Assembly: GCA_041946865.1 (NCBI GenBank)
Contig: JBHGBF010000073.1
Span: 1 to 20,387, forward strand
Reading direction: 5' to 3'
Length of the DNA stretch: 20,387 nucleotides
Origin: RPQK01 sp041946865
GTDB taxonomy: Bacteria; Acidobacteriota; UBA6911; RPQK01
Positions 1-7,116 of this stretch are shown one piece after another. Numbering within the stretch: position 1 is the first letter of the stretch; every line of letters starts with the position of its first letter. The position numbers and the translations under genes are program-made. The notes under the pieces are model-generated. The model was not told the DNA's origin. It saw only the letters and a program-made list of their open reading frames with translations, and ran no database searches.

Positions 1-55
1 CACCGGCCTCTCTCCTCGTTGCTGCCACACTCCGAACAAAAAACTGAGGGGTTAC
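1..55 (+). repeat. Left copy of 55-bp dispersed/terminal inverted repeat
   Basis: This segment is the reverse complement of 20330-20384 with two mismatches (positions 5 and 34), so 53 of 55 bases match. It ends in the 13-mer ACTGAGGGGTTAC at 43-55, preceded by a run of six A. The same 13-mer core recurs at 64-76 (minus) and 205-217 (plus). The window starts inside the repeat, so its outer boundary is not visible. It is more likely a multicopy intergenic repeat than a transposon end, because no transposase lies between the copies. Confidence 0.8.
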
Positions 56-60
56 GTCGC

Positions 61-217
61 GGGGTAATGCCTCAGTCCTGTTTGTAGTGCCGCTTTTAGG
101 CGGGCTTTCTTCGAACCGTAACCGCTCTCAATGGTCAACTGCGGTTCGAAAGAGCCCGCCTAAAGGCCACCTAAAGGCCGCCTAAAGGCGGCACTACAGA
201 CAAGACTGAGGGATTAC
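61..217. repeat. Long imperfect palindrome, REP/BIME-like
   Basis: The left arm (64 to about 118) and right arm (about 142-217) are inverted copies. They share, outside to inside, the GTAAT.CCTCAGT core, TGTAGTGCCGC, the TTTAGGCGGGC segment and TTCGAACCG, around a loop at about 119-141. The right arm is longer because an 11-bp unit is expanded in it. The sequence has no convincing coding potential and lies upstream of the kduI promoter. It could act as a terminator for a gene to the left, an mRNA-stabilising hairpin, or simply a repetitive extragenic palindrome. Its role is unknown. Confidence 0.75.
156..188 (+). repeat. Three tandem 11-mers, CCRCCTAAAGG
   Basis: The units at 156-166, 167-177 and 178-188 read CCGCCTAAAGG, CCACCTAAAGG and CCGCCTAAAGG. 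The opposite arm of the palindrome carries a single variant copy at 93-103 (minus strand). The difference suggests local slippage expansion within one arm of the hairpin. Confidence 0.8.
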
Positions 218-236
218 CGATCCCCGCAAAAACTTC

Positions 237-266
237 TTGACTTCCTGCATTCCCCAGCGGTATATG
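237..266 (+). promoter_or_regulatory. Candidate sigma70-type promoter for kduI
   Basis: TTGACT at 237-242 matches the -35 consensus at 5 of 6 positions. TATATG at 261-266 matches the -10 at 4 of 6. The spacer is 18 bp. The expected transcription start, around 273, gives a leader of about 68 nt before the kduI ATG at 341. This is prediction from consensus only. Confidence 0.4.
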
Positions 267-288
267 ACTTCGAACTAAGACATAGGGC

Positions 289-305
289 GTCTCGTATGTT
301 GAAAC
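289..305. promoter_or_regulatory. Candidate IclR-type operator upstream of kduI
   Basis: GTCTC (289-293) and GAAAC (301-305) are near-inverted half-sites 7 bp apart. The same arrangement, GTTTC-N7-GAAAC, occurs at 6192-6208 in front of the iclR-type gene. The site lies between the candidate promoter and the ribosome binding site of kduI, where a bound repressor would block transcription. Binding is inferred, not shown. Confidence 0.3.
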
Positions 306-340
306 AATGCGATGCGGAGAGAGTGAACGAGGAGAAGCGG

Positions 341-1192
341 ATGCAGACGGCGTCACGCGAGCTTCGGGTTGTGCCGACGACCGACTACCATCGGCTTGCA
401 GGCATGACAACGACTGAAATCCGGAAGTTCTTTCTGGTGGACGATCTTTTCGGACCTGCCCCGGTGCGGCTGGTCTATTGCGAGTATGACCGGCTGGTTG
501 TCGGGTCGGTCGTTCCATCTTTTGAGACGATCTCCCTCGATGATGCGGGCGGTTTGAGGACGGAGTATTTCACCGAGCGCCGTGAGCTCGGCGTCATGAA
601 CGTGGGCGGGCCGGGGGTTGTCGGGGTGGAGAAGAACAGCTACGAACTGGGCGACCGTGACGCCCTCTACATCGGGCGGGGCAATCGCCACATCCGGTTC
701 AGCAGCGGGGATCCGGACCGACCGGCGGCTTATTACCTGGTCAGCTATCCTGCACATGCGGCTTATCCCGTGCGCCTGATCAGGAAGCGGGACGCGGAAG
801 ATCTGCGGCTGGGCGACCTGGCCAGTTCGAATCGTCGCTGCCTGCACAAATACATTCATCCGGGTGGGGTGCAAAGCTGCCAGTTGGTGATGGGACTGAC
901 GGAGCTGGAAACCGGGAGTGTGTGGAATACAATGCCGGCACATACTCACGAACGCCGCTCGGAGATCTATCTGTATTTCGATCTTCCGAAGGACGGCCTG
1001 GTGATACATTGCCTCGGGCGGCCGCAGGAGACGCGGCACGTCATGGTCCGGAACCGGCAGGCGGTGTTATCTCCGGGCTGGTCGATCCACGCCGGCGTCG
1101 GCACGTCGAACTATTCTTTCATCTGGGCGATGGGAGGCGAGAACCAGGAGTTTTCTGATACCGACCCAGTTCCGATGGAAGATCTGGCTTAA
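341..1192 (+). CDS. kduI: 5-dehydro-4-deoxy-D-glucuronate isomerase (KduI)
   Basis: A 283-residue protein, close to the usual length of about 278 for KduI. This cytoplasmic, zinc-dependent cupin-type enzyme isomerises 5-keto-4-deoxyuronate, the sugar freed from unsaturated pectin or glycosaminoglycan oligosaccharides, to 3-deoxy-D-glycero-2,5-hexodiulosonate. The metal site is visible: H201 and H203 with E208 in the segment PAHTHERRSE, plus H250 in SPGWSIHAG. The ATG at 341 is preferred over the upstream in-frame start at 296, because GAGGAGA lies just before it and the family alignment begins near here. The first gene of a co-directional cluster, it sits 66 bp before a TonB-dependent receptor. 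With the GH105-type hydrolase downstream it supports uronate catabolism. KduD and KdgK, the next steps, are not in the window. Confidence 0.95.
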   Translation: MQTASRELRVVPTTDYHRLAGMTTTEIRKFFLVDDLFGPAPVRLVYCEYDRLVVGSVVPSFETISLDDAGGLRTEYFTERRELGVMNVGGPGVVGVEKNSYELGDRDALYIGRGNRHIRFSSGDPDRPAAYYLVSYPAHAAYPVRLIRKRDAEDLRLGDLASSNRRCLHKYIHPGGVQSCQLVMGLTELETGSVWNTMPAHTHERRSEIYLYFDLPKDGLVIHCLGRPQETRHVMVRNRQAVLSPGWSIHAGVGTSNYSFIWAMGGENQEFSDTDPVPMEDLA

Positions 1193-1258
1193 CCGATTAT
1201 TGAGACACGTTGGTTACTGGCATCCCAGGCATAGTTAACCGAGAAGGAGGAGGCGGAG

Positions 1259-4200
1259 ATGAGCACGAACAAAAGAACGGCTTTTCTGATGCTCCTGGTC
1301 TGCCTGGCAGGGCTTATCCAGGTGCGAAGTGTCTTCGGCCAGGAGGCCCGAGGCACGATAGTCGGCGTCGTGAAAGACGCCAGTGGCGGCGTGGTTCCGG
1401 GCTCTGAAGTGAAGGTAACGAACAAAGCCATGGGAACGGTTACCAGCATCGTCACCAACGACACCGGCATCTATCAGGCGGCTTATCTGATTCCCGGGAA
1501 GTACAAGATCGAAGCGGTGATGCCGGGGTTCAAGACCTTTGTCGCGGACGACGTGGAATTGCGGGTTAATGAACGCCTGGAGTTCAACATCAGACTCGAG
1601 GTGGGCGAGCAGTCAGAGACGGTTCTCGTGACCGGGGAGACTCCGCTGCTCAACACCACCTCGGCCTCGATGGGTCAGGTGGTCGACGCCCGCCGTGTGG
1701 CGGATCTGCCGGTTCCGCACGGCAACCCATATTTCCTGATCGGTCTGGCCTCCGGCGTTAGTTTTACGCGTGACCCCAGGCTCGACCGTCCGTTCGAGCC
1801 CACGCACATCGTGGGATACTCCATGGACGGCACGCGCGCCAACCGCAGTGACGTGACGATCGACGGCGTAGTGGCGACGGCCACAGCCAACCCGGGTGAA
1901 GTGATTTCTTCTTACGTTCCCCCTGCCGACATCGTCTCGGAGATCGCGGTTCAGACCGCGACCTTCGACGCGAGCTTTGGCCAGACCGAAGGCGGCGTGA
2001 CGAATCTCAGCATGAAATCCGGCACCAACCAGCTCCATGGGACGGCTTACTGGACCAAGATGGCGCCCGGCATTTTCGCCAACGACTTTTGGGCGAATCG
2101 CACCAACCAGGAGCGGGGCGATTTCGACTACAACCGCTGGGGCGGTTCTGCCGGAGGCCCGGTCTGGATTCCTAAGCTGTATGACGGGCGCAACCGGACC
2201 TTTTTCATGTGGGGGTATGAAGGCATTCACGAGTCCCGGCCGCGCAACAACGGGACACCCACCGTGCCGACGGCGGCGATGAAGAACGGTGATTTCTCGC
2301 AGCTCCTCGATCTGGATTCCAAGTACCAGATCTACAATCCCTTCACGCGACGTCCGGCAGCCACGCCGGGTCGATACGAGCAGGATCCGTTCGAAGGCAA
2401 CATCATCCCGGCGAGCCTCATCAACCCGGTTGCGAAGAAGATCCTGTCATACTTTCCAGACCCGTTGCAGGCCGGCGACCCGGACGGGCAAAACAACTAC
2501 GTCCAGCCGAACCTGCTGGAGGTGGCCAAGTATTACACGCATAGTGTACGCGTGGATCATGTATTCAGCGACAAGCACAAGGTCTTCGGCCGCGGCAGCG
2601 TGTATCGACGCGACAGCACGTACAACAACTATTTTCATAACGAAGTCACCGGGAACGAGTTCCAGTTCTTTAGCCGGGCTTTTACCTTTGACGATGTCTA
2701 CACGTTCAACCCGACGACGGTCCTGAATCTGCGGTACGGGTACAACCGGTTCATCCGTGGGGACGCGGGCAACAGCTCGCTCATTGGAATGGATCTGACG
2801 ACGCTCGGTTTCCCCAAGGAATACAGCGACCTGATTTCGCCGGATATCAGGCGCTTCCCCAGAATCGATATCTCGGGTTATCAGGGAACCACGACGGCGG
2901 GCTACTTCAGGCCGAACGACTCTCACTCGTTCATCGCCACAGTGAACAAGATCTTCGGCTCTCATGCGTTCAAGACGGGCATGGAATTCCGGGCTTACCG
3001 TGAGACCAATCGCACTTTCGACGCTGCCGAGACTGGTCGCTTCAACTTTGACGCCAGCTGGACCCGTGGGCCGCTGGACAACTCGCCGACGGCGCCCGGC
3101 AACCTGGGCCAGTCGGTTGCGTCTCTCCTGCTGGGCCTCCCGAGCCACAGTAATTCCTACGTGACGCGCGCGGCCAGCTATGCCGAGCAATCGACGTCCT
3201 GGGGCTTCTACTTTCACGATGACTGGAAGGTCAACGACCGGCTGACGTTGAACCTCGGCTTGCGCTACGAATACGAGGGCGCCCTGACCGAGCGATTTGA
3301 CCGCACCGTACGCGGATTCGACTTCGACGTCGTGCAGCCGTTCGAAGGGCAGGCCCGGGCGATTTACGCCAAGAATCCAACGCCTGAAGTCCCGCCCGAG
3401 CAGTTCTTCGTGCGCGGCGGCTTGACCTTCGCCGGAGTCAACGGGGAGCCGCACGGGCTCTGGAACGCTCCGAAGAAGCAGTTCATGCCGCGAGTCGGGC
3501 TGGCCCTCAAGCTGGATCCAAAGACCGTTGTGCGAGCCGGTTACGGCATCTTCTTCGGCTTCCTGGGCCAGCGCCGGGGAGACGTGATTCAGACAGGCTT
3601 CAGCCGCAACACGCCCTTTATCGCGACTGTCGACAACGGTGTGAGCTTTATCGCCGACCTGTCCAACCCGTTCCCGGACGGCATTTTGGATCCTATAGGC
3701 GCGTCGCAGGGCACGCTGACCAGCCTGGGGAACAGCGTGACATTCTTCAACCCTAATCCGAAGACTCCGTACATGCAGCGCTGGCAGTTGGGTTTCCAGC
3801 GCGAACTCGGCGCGGGTTACGTGGTGGAAGCCGGGTACATCGGCAATCGCGGGACCCATCTGGAGTACCAGTCGAGCGGCAACGTGGCGCTCCGGAACCT
3901 GAACGCGACTCCGAACAAGTACCTGAGCACCAGTCCGGTTCGCGATGACGCGACGAACGATTACCTGACGCAGTCGAAGGGTATCCCCAATCCGTTCTAT
4001 GACCCTGCCACCAAGAAGACGATTCTGCCCGCCGGCGCTTCCGGCAGCTTTACCGGCAGGGAGATAGCCCGTTACCGGTTGCTTCGGCCTTTCCTTGCTT
4101 TTGACAACGTGAACATGGATGAGCAGGAGGGATGGTCCTGGTATCACTCGTTCCAGCTGAATGTCCAGAAACGCTTCTCCAAGGGCTACACGCTCATGGG

Positions 4201-4831
4201 GAACTACACGTACTCGGAGTTTATGCAGGCGACGGAGCTGCTGAATGCCGGGGATCCGCGGCCGACGGAGGTCATTTCTGATCTGGACCGGCCCCATCGC
4301 TTGACGATCAGCGGGGTCTATGAGTTTCCCTTTGGGTACGGCAAGCCTTTCCTGGCCGACAATCCTGTGGTGTCGAGAATTGTCGGGGGATGGCAGCTGT
4401 CGGGGATTTACACCTTCCAGTCCGGCTCGCCTATTCAGTTCGGCAATGTGATCTTCAAGGGGAACAGCATTGATGAGGTGCTCATACCTTACTCCGAGCG
4501 TACAATCGAAGGTTGGTTCAAGACCGACGCCAGTTTCTGGGAGACGGACGCGAAAAAGCAGCTGACCAACAACGTGCGGACCTTCCCGCTTCGTTTCGAC
4601 TCTCTGCGCGCCGATCGTATCAACAATTACGACTTCTCGGTCGTCAAGAAGACCCCGATCACCGAAGGCAAGGAGTTCCACTTCAAGGCGGAGTTCCTGA
4701 ATGCGTTTAACCATCCGCAGTTTGGAGCGCCGGACACCAATCCGGCCAGCGACAACTTCGGGAAGATTCGCGCGAGCACGCAGGTCAATTACGCGCGGCG
4801 CATTCAGCTCAGTCTGAAGTTCGTCTTCTAA
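1259..4831 (+). CDS. TonB-dependent receptor, Oar-like, with carboxypeptidase-regulatory domain
   Basis: A 1190-residue outer-membrane protein. Residues 1-27 form a signal peptide ending VFG before Q28. Residues 30-115 are a carboxypeptidase-regulatory-like beta fold (GTIVGVVKDASGGVVPGSEV). A plug region follows from about 125, with the GQVVDARRVADLPVPHGNP segment. The rest is a beta-barrel rich in aromatic strands, ending in LSLKFVF with the terminal Phe typical of outer-membrane barrels. The ATG at 1259 has a strong AAGGAGGAGG ribosome binding site. Such proteins are very numerous in Acidobacteriota and are thought to import oligosaccharides, much like SusC. Between kduI and a GH105-type gene, the likely cargo is unsaturated or acidic oligosaccharide, but the ligand is inferred only. 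No SusD partner is adjacent. No separate promoter is obvious in the 66-bp gap, so cotranscription with kduI is likely. Confidence 0.92.
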   Translation: MSTNKRTAFLMLLVCLAGLIQVRSVFGQEARGTIVGVVKDASGGVVPGSEVKVTNKAMGTVTSIVTNDTGIYQAAYLIPGKYKIEAVMPGFKTFVADDVELRVNERLEFNIRLEVGEQSETVLVTGETPLLNTTSASMGQVVDARRVADLPVPHGNPYFLIGLASGVSFTRDPRLDRPFEPTHIVGYSMDGTRANRSDVTIDGVVATATANPGEVISSYVPPADIVSEIAVQTATFDASFGQTEGGVTNLSMKSGTNQLHGTAYWTKMAPGIFANDFWANRTNQERGDFDYNRWGGSAGGPVWIPKLYDGRNRTFFMWGYEGIHESRPRNNGTPTVPTAAMKNGDFSQLLDLDSKYQIYNPFTRRPAATPGRYEQDPFEGNIIPASLINPVAKKILSYFPDPLQAGDPDGQNNYVQPNLLEVAKYYTHSVRVDHVFSDKHKVFGRGSVYRRDSTYNNYFHNEVTGNEFQFFSRAFTFDDVYTFNPTTVLNLRYGYNRFIRGDAGNSSLIGMDLTTLGFPKEYSDLISPDIRRFPRIDISGYQGTTTAGYFRPNDSHSFIATVNKIFGSHAFKTGMEFRAYRETNRTFDAAETGRFNFDASWTRGPLDNSPTAPGNLGQSVASLLLGLPSHSNSYVTRAASYAEQSTSWGFYFHDDWKVNDRLTLNLGLRYEYEGALTERFDRTVRGFDFDVVQPFEGQARAIYAKNPTPEVPPEQFFVRGGLTFAGVNGEPHGLWNAPKKQFMPRVGLALKLDPKTVVRAGYGIFFGFLGQRRGDVIQTGFSRNTPFIATVDNGVSFIADLSNPFPDGILDPIGASQGTLTSLGNSVTFFNPNPKTPYMQRWQLGFQRELGAGYVVEAGYIGNRGTHLEYQSSGNVALRNLNATPNKYLSTSPVRDDATNDYLTQSKGIPNPFYDPATKKTILPAGASGSFTGREIARYRLLRPFLAFDNVNMDEQEGWSWYHSFQLNVQKRFSKGYTLMGNYTYSEFMQATELLNAGDPRPTEVISDLDRPHRLTISGVYEFPFGYGKPFLADNPVVSRIVGGWQLSGIYTFQSGSPIQFGNVIFKGNSIDEVLIPYSERTIEGWFKTDASFWETDAKKQLTNNVRTFPLRFDSLRADRINNYDFSVVKKTPITEGKEFHFKAEFLNAFNHPQFGAPDTNPASDNFGKIRASTQVNYARRIQLSLKFVF

Positions 4832-4875
4832 TCAGTCGGATTAGCGCGGAAGGACAGCGCGTCTTCCCCGGTGCC

Positions 4876-4920
4876 GGGCTCTCGGATCGAGAGGCCGGCG
4901 CCGGGCTCCGAGGGCCCGGC
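4876..4920 (+). other. Two GC-rich stem-loops between receptor and DUF4861 gene
   Basis: The first has a 6-bp stem, CTCTCG (4879-4884) with CGAGAG (4888-4893) and a 3-nt loop, extendable by G-C pairs past one mismatch. The second pairs GCCGGGC (4900-4906) with GCCCGGC (4914-4920). No U-tract follows, so this is not a classical intrinsic terminator. It may attenuate transcription or protect the 3' end of the very long receptor message. Confidence 0.45.
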
Positions 4921-4956
4921 CGCCAGGAAAGCCGGCGCTTGTCCACAGGTACGCAA

Positions 4957-6105
4957 ATGCTTGAAAGACTCTCTTCGATCCCGATTCTGTTCCTGGTCTT
5001 CTTTTCCTTTTCAGTCCGTGCTCAAGTTGTCGTCACCGTCACCAATCCGCTCGATGCGCCTCGCTTTGCCGAAACCGTCGAGGTGCCGGCTGCGGAGGTG
5101 CTTCGAAGGCTTGGCGCCGTCGACGCCCGCAAGGTCCAAGTGACCGAAGCCGCAGGCAAGGAGCTGGTTGTCCAGGCGGTCGACCTGACGGGTGATACCG
5201 TACCGGAACAGCTGATCTTCCAGTCGGATTTCAAGCCGCTGGAGGCGAAGAAGTTCCAGGTGACTTTGGGCGCGGCTCAGCATTGGACCAGGGAGCACTT
5301 CAAGGCTTACGGTCGCTTCGTCCGGGAGCGGTTTGACGATTTTGCCTGGGAAAATGACCGGGTGGCCCATCGCATGTACGGACCCGCGCTTGAAACCTGG
5401 CAAAGAGAACCGCTCACGAGCAGCACCGTCGACATCTGGTGCAAGCGGGTCCGCAAACTGGTCCTGAACGACTGGTACATGATGGACAACTACCACACCG
5501 ACACGGGCGAGGGCGCTGACTTTTACTCGGCGGGCAAGAGTCGAGGCTGCGGAGGGAGCGGGATCTGGGAAGGCGGCAAGCTCCACCCGTCACGGAATTT
5601 CATGAGCTCCAGGGTGTTGGCCAACGGTCCGATTCGCGTGGTCTTCGAGCTTGACTATGGCGCCTGGATGGTCAGTGGGCGCCGCATCGCGGAGACAAAA
5701 CGGATCAGCCTGGACGCGGGCAGCAACCTGAGCCGATTCGAATGCCGCTACCTCACGGTTGTCCCGGAAGATCTGGTCATCGCTGCCGGGATCAAAAAGA
5801 ATCCGGGGTCGACGGTGCGAGTCCAGAAAATGGAAGGATGGCTCAGAACTTGGGAGCCGATCAAGGACAACGGCAACGTCGGCTGCGGCATCGTAGCCGA
5901 TCCCGCCTCGGTGATTGAATCGACCGAGGATGATCTGAATCAGCTGCTGGTGATTCGCGCCTCGGCGGGCGTCCCGGTGTCGTACTATGCCGGCTTCGGT
6001 TGGGACAAAAGCGGTGATTTTGCGGGAGTCGAAGCTTGGGAGGCCTATCTCAGCCAGTTTGCCGCGCGGCTGAAATCGCCTCTGAAAGTCGTGATGGGTC
6101 GTTAA
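4957..6105 (+). CDS. Secreted DUF4861-family protein
   Basis: A 382-residue protein with a clear signal peptide (residues 1-22, hydrophobic 8-20, ending VRA before Q23). The N-terminal part (23-105, VVVTVTNPLDAPRFAETVEV) resembles the start of DUF4861 proteins. Conserved-looking blocks follow: WENDRVAHRMYGPALE at 131-146 and HTDTGEGADFYSAGKSRG at 180-197, then a GGSGIW turn. I recognise the family from memory and know no established reaction for it. Members tend to occur beside unsaturated-uronate genes. Export, and a place between a TonB receptor and a GH105-type hydrolase, suggest it acts on the same oligosaccharide in the periplasm. A TTG at 4939 is an alternative start, but the ATG at 4957 gives a more normal signal peptide. 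Charged and aromatic residues in the conserved blocks could form an active site, but this is conjecture. Confidence 0.75.
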   Translation: MLERLSSIPILFLVFFSFSVRAQVVVTVTNPLDAPRFAETVEVPAAEVLRRLGAVDARKVQVTEAAGKELVVQAVDLTGDTVPEQLIFQSDFKPLEAKKFQVTLGAAQHWTREHFKAYGRFVRERFDDFAWENDRVAHRMYGPALETWQREPLTSSTVDIWCKRVRKLVLNDWYMMDNYHTDTGEGADFYSAGKSRGCGGSGIWEGGKLHPSRNFMSSRVLANGPIRVVFELDYGAWMVSGRRIAETKRISLDAGSNLSRFECRYLTVVPEDLVIAAGIKKNPGSTVRVQKMEGWLRTWEPIKDNGNVGCGIVADPASVIESTEDDLNQLLVIRASAGVPVSYYAGFGWDKSGDFAGVEAWEAYLSQFAARLKSPLKVVMGR

Positions 6106-6191
6106 GGGCGGAAGGCGGGCCTGGACACGGCTCGGCCCCACTCCACACCAAACACCTGGCGTCTAGCATAGACGCTCGATCGCCGTTACGG

Positions 6192-6222
6192 GTTTCGGTA
6201 CGTGAAACAGCCAGTGTATAAT
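6192..6222 (+). promoter_or_regulatory. Candidate promoter and operator of the iclR-type gene
   Basis: A perfect TATAAT lies at 6217-6222, with no good -35 hexamer (TTCGGT at 6194-6199). Immediately upstream, GTTTC (6192-6196) and GAAAC (6204-6208) form an inverted repeat with a 7-bp spacer, overlapping the -35 region. A similar element lies before kduI. The arrangement fits autoregulation by the IclR-family product, and the -10 position favours translation from the GTG at 6244 over the one at 6202. Confidence 0.35.
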
Positions 6223-6243
6223 CAGGAACCGAGAACTGAAACT

Positions 6244-7017
6244 GTGAAGAAACGAACCCAGCGCAACGAACCCGGTGTCCTCGTCTTGCACAAAACGCTC
6301 GATATTCTGGAGGCGATCAAGAACAGCCCGACGGGCATGTCCCTTGCCGATCTGGCGAGGTCGGTCCGCATGCCGAAACCCACGGCTTACCGGATTACCT
6401 CGACCCTCGAATCACGCGGTTATCTGGACAGGACTTCCGAGGGTGGCTACCAGGTATCGCGTAAACTGTTCGAGCTGCAGCGACGGGCCACCGATGAGCA
6501 AGTCATCATCAGGGCTGCCCATCCCATCATGGAACGGCTGGTCGAGTCCTGCCAGGAAACGGTCAATCTTGGAGTTCTCGACGCCGGGGAAGTGGTCGTA
6601 ATCAACACCATCGAGAGTCCCCAGGGAATCCGGATGGCGTCCAAGATCGGCAATCGCCGCTATCTGCATTCTACGGCGCTCGGCAAAGTCCTCCTGACGG
6701 GTTTGCCGGACCGGGAACTGCAGCGCCTGATACGGGTCAAAGGACTCCCCAAGCTGACCCCGAACACTCTGACCACGGTTTCCGCATTGAAAGATGAGCT
6801 GGAGCTGGTCCGCGAGCGAGGCTACTCGATCGATAACGAGGAGAATGAGCCGAACGGTCGATGTGTTGGCGCGCCGATTTTCGGCCCGTACGGGAGGATG
6901 GTCGCCGCACTGAGCATTTCCGGCCCGACCTTTAGAATGACCGTGGAACACGCCCATTCTCTCGCTCCCCAGTTGCTCGACGCCTGCCGGAGCATCACCT
7001 CGGCCATCACCAGCTAG
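6244..7017 (+). CDS. IclR-family transcriptional regulator, KdgR-like by context
   Basis: A 257-residue protein of typical IclR length. Residues 11-70 form the winged helix-turn-helix (VLVLHKTLDILEAI, then SLADLARSVRMPKPTAYRIT containing the recognition helix). Residues 80-255 form the GAF-like effector domain, with the family hallmark LHSTALGKVLL at 141-151, NEEN at 199-202 and a C-terminal AALSISGPTFRM. Such proteins bind DNA as dimers or tetramers and respond to small acids. KdgR, the pectin regulator of enterobacteria, belongs to this family, and its inducer is a uronate breakdown product. The setting makes a similar role likely here but does not prove it. An in-frame GTG at 6202 would add 14 residues, but a consensus -10 box overlaps that extension. 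The GH105-type gene follows on the same strand and may be cotranscribed. Confidence 0.9.
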   Translation: MKKRTQRNEPGVLVLHKTLDILEAIKNSPTGMSLADLARSVRMPKPTAYRITSTLESRGYLDRTSEGGYQVSRKLFELQRRATDEQVIIRAAHPIMERLVESCQETVNLGVLDAGEVVVINTIESPQGIRMASKIGNRRYLHSTALGKVLLTGLPDRELQRLIRVKGLPKLTPNTLTTVSALKDELELVRERGYSIDNEENEPNGRCVGAPIFGPYGRMVAALSISGPTFRMTVEHAHSLAPQLLDACRSITSAITS

Positions 7018-7031
7018 GGGTGAAGGGAGGA

Positions 7032-7088
7032 CCGTGTGGCGGCTGCGAGCCCGGCGCGCTCCCGGCGAGCGCGTCGCGGTTCACACGG
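7032..7088 (+). other. Structured leader upstream of the GH105-type gene
   Basis: An outer stem pairs CCGTGTG (7032-7038) with CACACGG (7082-7088). An inner stem pairs CGCGCT (7055-7060) with AGCGCG (7068-7073). A good Shine-Dalgarno sequence, AAGGGAGG (7023-7030), precedes the structure and could serve the in-frame GTG at 7036. The leader could control translation of the hydrolase or, if coding, add an arginine-rich extension before the signal peptide. Confidence 0.35.
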
Positions 7089-7116
7089 CAGGCATCAAAA
7101 TGCCCCAGAGGAACAT

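Noticed and set aside
2447..4714. Very long minus-strand open frame (755 codons) opposite the receptor gene
   Set aside because: It is a mirror frame of a clear TonB-dependent receptor in GC-rich DNA, its translation is arginine-, valine- and histidine-rich without recognisable motifs, and there is no ribosome binding site of note.
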